Below are positions 27,164 to 35,011 of a DNA stretch of 64,000 nt, piece by piece (position 1 is the first letter of the stretch; the number at the start of each line of letters is the position of its first letter). Source of the DNA: Marinoscillum luteum. GTDB lineage: Bacteria; Bacteroidota; Bacteroidia; Cytophagales; Cyclobacteriaceae. The translations under genes were made by a program, and so were the position numbers. The notes below the pieces were generated by a model that worked only from the letters and a program-made list of their open reading frames with translations, searched no databases and was not told where the DNA came from. The DNA is taken from contig NZ_JBIPKE010000008.1 of NCBI RefSeq assembly GCF_044005705.1, positions 56,576 to 120,575 on the forward strand, read 5' to 3'.

Positions 27164-28108
27164 ATGCGACATTTTACTTCTGTAAATGATGTAAAAGATC
27201 TCGATGGGTTTGTGCAAAAGGCACTTGCTCTGAAGAAATCCCCCTTTGCGCATAAGCATCTGGGTGAAAACAGAACACTTGGGCTCTTGTTTTTCAACTC
27301 CAGCCTGAGAACCAGAATGAGTACTCAAAAAGCGGCTGCCAATCTGGGGATGAACACCATGGTGATGAATGTGACCCAGGATTCGTGGCAGATAGAAATA
27401 GAAGATGGAGTGGTCATGGATGGTGGCAAGGCTGAGCACATTCGTGAAGCGGCCGCTGTGTTGGGGCAGTATTGTGATATTCTGGGGGTGCGTTCCTTTC
27501 CGGCATTGCGAGACCGAAAGACTGACTATGGTGAGAAGATCATAAAAGCATTTATCCAGCATTCCGGCGTGCCTATTATTAGCCTGGAGTCGGCCACACT
27601 GCATCCTTTGCAGTCTTTTGCTGATTTGGTGACTATTTCTGAGTTCAAAAAATCACCTAAACCGAAGGTGGTTTTGTCATGGGCGCCACACATCAATGCC
27701 CTGCCTCAGGCGGTGTCCAACTCCTTTTCGCAGTGGATGACTCACGCTGATGTTGATTTTTCTATTGTGCAGCCCAAGGGATTTGAATTGTCAGATCAGT
27801 TTACAAAAGGAGCCAAAATCTATTACGATCAGGAAGAGGCTTTTGAGGGTGCAGATTTTGTGTATGTCAAAAACTGGTCATCCTATAAGAACTACGGCGA
27901 GGTGGGCAATTATCCTAAATGGATGATTGATCAGTCCAAGCTGGCCAATACGAATCAAGCACGGGTGATGCACTGCCTGCCTGTGCGAAGAAATGTGGTG
28001 ATCGCCGATGAGGTGCTCGATTCTAAAAGTGCCATCGTGATCCACCAGGCGGCCAATCGAGTGTTTAGTGCACAGGCTGTCCTCAAAGAAATGTTGGAAA
28101 ACCTATAG
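27164..28108 (+). CDS. argF': N-acyl-L-ornithine carbamoyltransferase (succinyl- or acetylornithine type)
   Basis: The 314-residue enzyme carbamoylates an N-acylated ornithine instead of free ornithine, the route known from Bacteroides fragilis (succinyl) and Xanthomonas (acetyl). The carbamoyl-phosphate loop is NSSLRTRMST (residues 45-54) rather than STRTR, and HCLPVRRN is at about 268. The residue that corresponds to Pro90 of the B. fragilis succinyl enzyme and Glu92 of the Xanthomonas acetyl enzyme is Ala90 here (GGKAEHI), so the acyl group cannot be assigned. Located between proC and argB. Confidence 0.92.
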   Translation: MRHFTSVNDVKDLDGFVQKALALKKSPFAHKHLGENRTLGLLFFNSSLRTRMSTQKAAANLGMNTMVMNVTQDSWQIEIEDGVVMDGGKAEHIREAAAVLGQYCDILGVRSFPALRDRKTDYGEKIIKAFIQHSGVPIISLESATLHPLQSFADLVTISEFKKSPKPKVVLSWAPHINALPQAVSNSFSQWMTHADVDFSIVQPKGFELSDQFTKGAKIYYDQEEAFEGADFVYVKNWSSYKNYGEVGNYPKWMIDQSKLANTNQARVMHCLPVRRNVVIADEVLDSKSAIVIHQAANRVFSAQAVLKEMLENL

Positions 28109-28111
28109 AAT

Positions 28112-28888
28112 ATGAAACAACCACTCAATGTCATCAAAATAGGTGGCGCGGTGATCGAAGACCCTGAAAAGCAACAGGCTTTTTTGGATGGGTTCGTAGC
28201 ACTCAAAGGCCCCAAGATTCTCGTGCATGGAGGAGGAAGAATAGCGACCGAAATAGGTGAGCGACTGGGCATGGAAGCCATAATGGTGGAAGGCCGTCGC
28301 GTGACGGACGATGCCACCGTAGATTTGGTGACCATGGTGTATGGAGGTCTTGTAAATAAGCAAATGACCGCCAAGCTCCAAAGTTTGGGAGTCAATGCCA
28401 TTGGGCTGACAGGAGCAGACGGATCCATCATCAGGTCGGTCAAGCGGCCCGTTACCAATGGAGTGGATTATGGTTGGGTGGGTGATCCCGTGGAAGTTAA
28501 TGCAGACTTTCTTACCAAAATGATTGAAGCCGGAGGTGTGCCGGTAATTGCACCGCTAACCCACGATGGCGCCGGGCACATTCTCAATACCAATGCAGAT
28601 ACCATTGCCGGCACCATTGCACTGGCCATGGCGGAGTTTTTTGAAGTCAACCTGGCCCTCACTTTTGAACTGGATGGGGTGCTGGCCGATGTGAACGATC
28701 CTGAGTCTTTGATCAATCCATTTAAAGAATCTTTTTTTATCGAAATGAAAGAATCCGGCGCTATTCATAGCGGGATGATTCCTAAATTAGAGAATTCATT
28801 CAAAGCTCTGCACAGCGGAGTGAAGGGTGTGAGAATCTGTAAATACGATCAAATAAACTCAAACCATGGCAGCCTCCTTCAAATATAA
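28112..28888 (+). CDS. argB: N-acylglutamate kinase
   Basis: The 258-residue amino acid kinase phosphorylates N-acylglutamate. VIKIGGAVIED at residues 6-16 is the kinase N-terminal loop, VHGGGRIATEIGERLG binds substrate, and NINADT-like NTNADTIAGTIALAMA is conserved. It lacks the N-terminal extension usually associated with arginine-inhibited hexameric enzymes. It overlaps argE by 23 bases. Confidence 0.95.
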   Translation: MKQPLNVIKIGGAVIEDPEKQQAFLDGFVALKGPKILVHGGGRIATEIGERLGMEAIMVEGRRVTDDATVDLVTMVYGGLVNKQMTAKLQSLGVNAIGLTGADGSIIRSVKRPVTNGVDYGWVGDPVEVNADFLTKMIEAGGVPVIAPLTHDGAGHILNTNADTIAGTIALAMAEFFEVNLALTFELDGVLADVNDPESLINPFKESFFIEMKESGAIHSGMIPKLENSFKALHSGVKGVRICKYDQINSNHGSLLQI

Positions 28889-29954
28889 CACGGATCAGCT
28901 CCATAGTGAGGCTGTGGACTTGCTTAAGCAGCTCATTTCTACACAGAGCATCAGCAGGGAGGAAGACAAAACCGCTGATCTGATTCAACGATATTTCGAG
29001 GAGCAGGAAGTCCCTACAGAGAGAAAGGGTAATAACGTGTGGGTGAAGAATCAGGACTTTGATGATGCTAAACCTACGGTATTACTGAACTCGCACCACG
29101 ATACCGTCAAACCCAACGCCGGATACACAAGAGACCCTTTTTATCCCTCTGAGGAGGATGGAAAGCTTTTTGGACTTGGGAGCAATGATGCTGGAGGAGC
29201 ACTGGTGTCACTGATCATGACCTTCATGTATTTTTATACGCAAAAGGACCTGAAGTACAATCTGATTCTGGCGGCTACCGCCGAAGAGGAAATTTCAGGA
29301 CCGGGCGGAATCAAAAGTATCCTGAGAGAATTAGGAGAAATCAGCTTTGGAATAGTGGGGGAGCCTACCGAAATGGACATGGCCATTCACGAAAAGGGGC
29401 TCATGGTACTCGATTGCTACGCCAGGGGGGTGGCCGGACATGCCGCTCGCGATGAGGGCGAAAATGCCATTTATTTGGCTATGAAGGATATCGAATGGTT
29501 TCGTAACTACCAGTTTCCAAAAACTTCAGAGACTTTGGGACCGATCAAGATGTCGGTGACCATGATATCCTCAGGCACTCAACACAATGTGGTGCCGGAT
29601 ACCTGTCATTTTGTGGTGGACGTGCGCACCACTGATGCCTACAGCAATGAAGAAACCCTGGAACTGATCCGGGCACAGGTGAATTGTGAGGTGCAGGAGC
29701 GCTCTACACGCCTACAACCCTCCGGAATCACCAAAGACCATGAGATCGTGAAGGCTGCTGAGGCACTGGACACGAAGTTTTTTGGTTCGCCTACCATGTC
29801 AGATCAGGCATTGATGCCCTTTCCAACGGTTAAGATTGGTCCGGGAGACTCCAACCGCTCACATATGCCCGATGAGTATATTTTCGTCGAGGAGATCAAA
29901 GAAGGCATCATGGGATACCTCATGCTGCTCAATAAGCTTTTTAAATCAAATTAA
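28866..29954 (+). CDS. argE: M20 family N-acylornithine/citrulline deacylase
   Basis: The 362-residue zinc amidohydrolase contains HHDTVKP (residues 77-83), GSNDAGGALVS (about 107-117), EEEISGPGG and GEPTEMD, the ordered metal and catalytic motifs of the M20 family. In this operon it most likely removes the acyl group from N-acylcitrulline after ArgF', producing the citrulline that ArgG uses. Confidence 0.92.
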   Translation: MAASFKYNTDQLHSEAVDLLKQLISTQSISREEDKTADLIQRYFEEQEVPTERKGNNVWVKNQDFDDAKPTVLLNSHHDTVKPNAGYTRDPFYPSEEDGKLFGLGSNDAGGALVSLIMTFMYFYTQKDLKYNLILAATAEEEISGPGGIKSILRELGEISFGIVGEPTEMDMAIHEKGLMVLDCYARGVAGHAARDEGENAIYLAMKDIEWFRNYQFPKTSETLGPIKMSVTMISSGTQHNVVPDTCHFVVDVRTTDAYSNEETLELIRAQVNCEVQERSTRLQPSGITKDHEIVKAAEALDTKFFGSPTMSDQALMPFPTVKIGPGDSNRSHMPDEYIFVEEIKEGIMGYLMLLNKLFKSN

Positions 29955-29959
29955 TATCA

Positions 29960-31291
29960 ATGAAACTTTGGCAGAAGTCTACAGACGTCAACAAGAGAGT
30001 TGAGGCATTTACTATTGGAAATGATCAGGAGCTCGATTTACTCCTGGCACCCTATGATATTTTGGGATCATTGGCGCACATAGAGATGTTGGAGAGCATC
30101 GGGCTGCTTACCGGGGAGGAATTGAAAGTTCTAAGTGCGGAGTTGAAGCAACTTTACCAACTGGCCAGGGCAGGTGAGCTCACTATTGATCCGGGCATGG
30201 AAGATATCCATTCTCAGGTGGAGTTTTTGCTTACCAAGAAACTGGGAGAGGTGGGTAAAAAAATCCACAGTGGCCGATCCAGAAATGATCAGGTGCTGGT
30301 GGACCTTAAAATGTATTTCAGAGGTGAAATTGAGGAGATAGTAGGGCTGGTAAAATTGCTTTCAGATACACTCCTGAGTCAAAGTGAACGGTATAAGGAT
30401 GTTCTTATCCCGGGGTATACTCATATGCAGGTGGCTATGCCTTCTTCTATTGGATTATGGTTGGGGGCTTATGCCGAGAGCCTTTCTGATGATCTCATAG
30501 CTTTGAGGGCAGCTTTTGATGTTGCCAATAAGAACCCACTCGGTTCTGCCGCCGGGTATGGTTCCTCTTTTCCAATTGATAGAGTGAAAACCACAGCGTT
30601 GCTTGGCTTTGAGGAGCCTAACTACAATGTGGTGTATGCGCAAATGACCAGAGGTAAATCAGAAGTGGCATTGGCCACAGCGATGGCCTCAGTGGCTGCT
30701 ACCCTGAGTAAATTAGCCATGGATGTCTGTTTGTATGCGGGCCAAAATTTTGGTTTTTTGTCCTTTCCGGATGAGCTGACCACTGGTTCAAGTATTATGC
30801 CGCATAAGAAGAATCCGGACGTATTCGAATTGGTAAGGGGACGGTGCAATCAGCTGCTAAGTTTGCCCAATGAACTGAACCTTATTCTCAGCAATCTTCC
30901 GAGTGGTTATCACCGCGATCTTCAGCAACTAAAAGAACACTTGTTTCCTGGCATCCAGACCCTGAAGCAGTGCCTGGATATTGTGGATTTTTCGCTCAGT
31001 CAGGTGAAGGTAAACCCAGACGTGATCAATGACAGCAGGTATGATTACCTGTTCACGGTAGAGCTGGTCAATCAGCTGGTACTGGACGGAATGCCCTTTA
31101 GGGATGCTTATAAGGAAGTGGGTAAGCGGGTAGAAGAGGGTACCTATCGGCCAGACAGGGAGATAAAACATACTCACCTGGGCAGCGTGGGTAATCTGGC
31201 GAATGATCAGGTGGCCGAAAAAATAAAAAGGGAACTAAGCAAGTTCCCTTTCATCCACATAGGTGGGTGTTTTAGCAGTCTGACTGCTTAG
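29960..31291 (+). CDS. argH: Argininosuccinate lyase
   Basis: The 443-residue enzyme releases arginine and fumarate. The superfamily signature GSSIMPHKKNPD lies at residues 276-287 and HSGRSRNDQV at 103-112. The end of the protein (after KIKRELSKF) is an atypical tail encoded partly by a hairpin that acts as terminator for the opposite-strand gene. The stop overlaps the end of that convergent gene by 3 bases. Confidence 0.96.
   Translation: MKLWQKSTDVNKRVEAFTIGNDQELDLLLAPYDILGSLAHIEMLESIGLLTGEELKVLSAELKQLYQLARAGELTIDPGMEDIHSQVEFLLTKKLGEVGKKIHSGRSRNDQVLVDLKMYFRGEIEEIVGLVKLLSDTLLSQSERYKDVLIPGYTHMQVAMPSSIGLWLGAYAESLSDDLIALRAAFDVANKNPLGSAAGYGSSFPIDRVKTTALLGFEEPNYNVVYAQMTRGKSEVALATAMASVAATLSKLAMDVCLYAGQNFGFLSFPDELTTGSSIMPHKKNPDVFELVRGRCNQLLSLPNELNLILSNLPSGYHRDLQQLKEHLFPGIQTLKQCLDIVDFSLSQVKVNPDVINDSRYDYLFTVELVNQLVLDGMPFRDAYKEVGKRVEEGTYRPDREIKHTHLGSVGNLANDQVAEKIKRELSKFPFIHIGGCFSSLTA
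31217..31251 (-). terminator. Terminator of the TonB-domain gene, inside argH
   Basis: A 10-bp perfect stem (AAAGGGAACT at 31227-31236 with AGTTCCCTTT at 31242-31251) lies in the last codons of argH. On the minus strand it is followed by TTTTTATTTTTT, so it should end the convergent minus-strand transcript. On the plus strand only three T residues follow. Confidence 0.7.
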
Positions 31292-31650
31292 TCTATCTTT
31301 AGCTGAAAGTCGAACGGAATTCGCAAGGTGCTGGCTACTGCCTCGCCTTCAATGTTCCTTGCGGGTTCGAATTTCAGGTCGTTGAGGGCTAGCTCAACCG
31401 TTTCTTTTAGCTTGCTACATGGGTATGCAAGTGCTGTGGTATTTGAAATATTACCTTCAGCGTCAATCTCCAGATACATAATCACGGTGCCTTCAATGCC
31501 ACTTTCGTTGCTCATTGTAGGGTACTTGATACTTTCCGCCACTTCGTCCAGATTAATGGCCTTTGCCTGTAGGGATAGATTAGAATCAGAGGTGGCAAAA
31601 GCTAGTACTGCAACTGTTAATAGAGCAAGGAAAAATATGTATTTTTTCAT
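31288..31650 (-). CDS. Small exported protein with TonB C-terminal-like domain
   Basis: The 120-residue protein has a signal peptide (residues 2-19, KKYIFFLALLTVAVLAFA) and a single domain of the type IKYPTMSNESGIEGTVIMYLEIDAEGNISN ... LNDLKFEPARN, which matches the C-terminal domain of energy transducers. There is no membrane-spanning proline-rich region, so it is not a functional TonB. Such small TonB-domain proteins are common in Bacteroidetes; role unknown. Confidence 0.8.
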   Translation of the reverse strand: MKKYIFFLALLTVAVLAFATSDSNLSLQAKAINLDEVAESIKYPTMSNESGIEGTVIMYLEIDAEGNISNTTALAYPCSKLKETVELALNDLKFEPARNIEGEAVASTLRIPFDFQLKID

Positions 31651-31831
31651 GTGATTATAAATTGATGTATTACTTAATTGATATGGTAATGTTAATCAAA
31701 TATTAATTAATTAACAATTACGTAACATTAAGTTTTTGGGAAAGAGGAGTGCGCGTCATGTTCGCTATTTGACGACTAATTTTCTTCTTCAGGAGCGATC
31801 AAGACCACCCCTTTGCTATCTTTAAAAGTCC

Positions 31832-34800
31832 ATGTCAAAACCATTCCATATTTACCGGTCAGGAGCCGGATCAGGTAAAACTTTCACCTTGGCCAGATCT
31901 TATCTGACCATCGCACTCGGACGCCCAGCCGCTTTCCGACACATTCTCGGTGTGACCTTTACCAACAAAGCCACCGAGGAGATGAAGAATCGGATCGTGG
32001 CCATCCTCAAGACCCTTGCCGCAGGAGAGGCTCACCCCATGGAAGCCGATCTCTGTGCCGATCTGGGGATTAGCAAAGGCGAACTCCAAAAGCGTGCTTC
32101 TGCCACGTTGAGCGATATCCTGCACCAGTATGGCCGGTTTAGTATTGTCACCATTGACAGTTTCTTCAATCAGGTAATCCGATCCTTTGCCAGGGAGATG
32201 GGCCTTCAGGGAACGTTCACCATAGATCTGGATCAGAAAACAGTCCTGGAGAGGGTGATCGACAAGATGCTTCAGGAAATAGGCGAGGCGGATAAGAAGC
32301 AGCTACGGAGCTGGCTCACTGAGTTTGCGGAGTTGAAGGTGGAAGATGGAAAATCCTGGGATTTTAGAAGAGACATTACGGCGCTTTCCGGAGAGATACT
32401 GAAAGACGAATTCAAAAAGCATTCAGCGGCGGTTTTGAAGCTCAGTGAAACTCCGGGGTATTTTGATAAGTTAAAAAAGGAGCTCAATGAGATCAGATTT
32501 GGTTTCGAAAACCAGGTCAAAAGGTTTAGTAGAGAATTCTCTGAATACCTGGAGCAGGAGGGACTCTCCATTAAGGATTTCAGTGGAGGAGTGAGAGGTC
32601 CGGCTGGACTTTTTGAAAAACTTGAGGGTCTGGTTTTTGACATAAGTGATCCCAGGCGGGCGGCAATGGATAACCTGGAGGCATGGCTCACAAAGCCAAA
32701 CTTGAAGAAGGGACACCTGAATCATTATTTGGAGTCCTTTATTCTGCCGAAGTACAGCCAAATGATCAATTATATAGATCAGCATTTTGTTCGCTATGCC
32801 TCCAGTCTGGAAGTGCAGCGTTACCTCTTCACCTTTGGTATTCTGGCGCAGGTCAATAAGTACATTCAGAACTACCGGGATGAGAATGACGTGATGTTGA
32901 TCGCAGATTTACCGGATTTTCTTCATCAGATTATTAGCGATAGTGATACCCCATATATCTATGAAAAGGTGGGTTCCAACTATAGTCATTACCTCATCGA
33001 TGAGTTTCAGGATACCTCTGCTTTTCAATGGGAAAACTTTATGCCGCTGGTGAAGAATACCACCGATGAAGGTAATTTTAGTATGGTGGTTGGGGATGTA
33101 AAGCAATCCATTTACCGCTTCAGAGGAGGTGAATGGGAGTTGCTTCAAAACAGGCTAAAAGACGATATTGGCGACTATCATGTAGAAGCGCATAATCTGG
33201 ATACCAACTGGCGGAGTGATCAGCGAATAATTGACTTCAATAATTTCTTTTTTGAGTCAGCCAGAGATTTTTCCAAAGATCATTTTTTCAATCAGACAGG
33301 TAATGTACTGGATCCTGTATTGAAGCAAAGGGTTGCTGACCGTGTGAGTGAGGTATTTGATACCTTCTCTGATGTGGCTCAAAAGGGCTCAAAAGAAGAA
33401 GCTGTGCCCCAGGGCAGTGTGAACCTTGAGTTTATCTCTGACGATGATACCGGGGATGATGAAAAATGGGCAGATGAAGCCATCGCCAGGACTATTCGCT
33501 ATGCAGAAGATCTGCAGAGAAAGGGCTACGAACTGAGGGATATGGCCATTCTGACGAGATATAGTAGCGAGGGCAGAAAGGTGGCTGATGCATTTTTGGC
33601 ATTCAGAAATTCAGAAGAGGCTGATCCCGACTTGAAATATGATGTGGTGAGTAGTGAGGCTCTATACCTCACATCCAGCCATCTGGTCAGGTTTATTGTT
33701 TCACTCATCAAGTGGCTGAACGACGAGAAAAACACCATCGTTTTGAATGAGTGGCTTTATGAGTACCGAAGGTACATTTCACAGGAAGAGATTACTGAGA
33801 GTGGGATATTTGCCTCATATCGGGAATGGAAAGAGGTTGTACCCAATGAGTTTATCAAGCACAAAGAATACATGAAAACGCTCCCGCTCTATGAGCTGGT
33901 AGAGGGTATCGTGCGGATTTTCGATTTGAATAAATTCAAGCAGGAGTTCACTTATTTACAGGGTTTTCAAGATGCGGTTCTGGATTATTCCAAAAATGAA
34001 CGCGGGGACATCCCTTCATTTCTGGAATGGTGGGAAGAGGTGCGAAAAGAACGGGCCATCCAAATCTCTAATGACAACAACGCCATAAAAATCCTGACGA
34101 TCCATAAAGCTAAGGGCCTGGAGTTTCCTGTGGTGATTTTGCCGTTTTTAGGATGGGGGTTTGACCATGATGGTACCAAAGACAATATTTTATGGTGTGA
34201 GGGTGCTTTGGCTGATGCTCCATTTAACAGGCTGCCTGTGATACCCCTAAAGTATAGCTCCAAGCTCGCCAATACCTACTGGGCCGAGGCGTACTATCAG
34301 GAAAAGTTAAAGGCCTATCTGGACAATTTGAACCTTCTCTACGTGGCTTTTACCAGACCGATAGAGGTGCTCATTGGCTTTGCTAAATTGCCGAAACCCA
34401 AGGCGAAGTTCGGGAGCACCTATGATTTGATGCACCCATTGCTGAGTGACACTGAAGGTTGGGATGAGTCTGCAACTGCCTACCACATAGGAGAAATCCC
34501 AGGTAAGGAAAATGTGCGTCAGTCCACCCTGGAGTTTGGTCTGACCGAATACCTTTCCACCCCGTGGCGGGGCAAGGTGAGCGTACAAATCAAAGGATCC
34601 GCCGAGCTTAGCGAGGCGGTTTTTGTGGATGCAACTTTGCAGGGGATCAGAATGCACGAGGTGCTCAGCAAGATTCACTATTCCAGTGATTTGGATCAGT
34701 ATGTTGAGCATTCGGATTACGAGCAGCTGAAAACCATTATTTCGCACCCTGAGCTCGCAGACTGGTTTGACCCTCAATGGATGGTAGCCAATGAGGTGCC

Positions 34801-35011
34801 CATATTACTTCCCGGAGGGGATTTTAAGCGAATAGACCGGATCAATAGATCAGAGAAAGAAACCATTGTGATAGATTTTAAAACCGGAACCAAGCGGAGC
34901 AAGGACAAAAGTCAGGTGGCAGAGTACATTCGTATTTTGAAGGAAATGGAGTACCCTGGTGTGCGGGGTTATTTGGTTTATTTGAGTGATTTAAGTGTGG
35001 AACCGGTATGA
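31832..35011 (+). CDS. addA: AddA/RecB-like UvrD helicase-nuclease
   Basis: The 1059-residue protein has superfamily 1 helicase motifs in order: Walker A GAGSGKTFTLARS (residues 11-23), GVTFTNKATEEMK (motif Ia), LIDEFQDTSAFQW (Walker B, about 390), GDVKQSIYRFRGG (motif III), LTIHKAKGLEFPVVILP (motif V) and LLYVAFTRP (motif VI). A C-terminal PD-(D/E)XK nuclease strand VIDFKTGTKRSKDKSQVAEY lies near residue 1010. It overlaps the next gene by 4 bases. Together they resemble an AddAB-type complex for double-strand break repair. Confidence 0.9.
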   Translation: MSKPFHIYRSGAGSGKTFTLARSYLTIALGRPAAFRHILGVTFTNKATEEMKNRIVAILKTLAAGEAHPMEADLCADLGISKGELQKRASATLSDILHQYGRFSIVTIDSFFNQVIRSFAREMGLQGTFTIDLDQKTVLERVIDKMLQEIGEADKKQLRSWLTEFAELKVEDGKSWDFRRDITALSGEILKDEFKKHSAAVLKLSETPGYFDKLKKELNEIRFGFENQVKRFSREFSEYLEQEGLSIKDFSGGVRGPAGLFEKLEGLVFDISDPRRAAMDNLEAWLTKPNLKKGHLNHYLESFILPKYSQMINYIDQHFVRYASSLEVQRYLFTFGILAQVNKYIQNYRDENDVMLIADLPDFLHQIISDSDTPYIYEKVGSNYSHYLIDEFQDTSAFQWENFMPLVKNTTDEGNFSMVVGDVKQSIYRFRGGEWELLQNRLKDDIGDYHVEAHNLDTNWRSDQRIIDFNNFFFESARDFSKDHFFNQTGNVLDPVLKQRVADRVSEVFDTFSDVAQKGSKEEAVPQGSVNLEFISDDDTGDDEKWADEAIARTIRYAEDLQRKGYELRDMAILTRYSSEGRKVADAFLAFRNSEEADPDLKYDVVSSEALYLTSSHLVRFIVSLIKWLNDEKNTIVLNEWLYEYRRYISQEEITESGIFASYREWKEVVPNEFIKHKEYMKTLPLYELVEGIVRIFDLNKFKQEFTYLQGFQDAVLDYSKNERGDIPSFLEWWEEVRKERAIQISNDNNAIKILTIHKAKGLEFPVVILPFLGWGFDHDGTKDNILWCEGALADAPFNRLPVIPLKYSSKLANTYWAEAYYQEKLKAYLDNLNLLYVAFTRPIEVLIGFAKLPKPKAKFGSTYDLMHPLLSDTEGWDESATAYHIGEIPGKENVRQSTLEFGLTEYLSTPWRGKVSVQIKGSAELSEAVFVDATLQGIRMHEVLSKIHYSSDLDQYVEHSDYEQLKTIISHPELADWFDPQWMVANEVPILLPGGDFKRIDRINRSEKETIVIDFKTGTKRSKDKSQVAEYIRILKEMEYPGVRGYLVYLSDLSVEPV

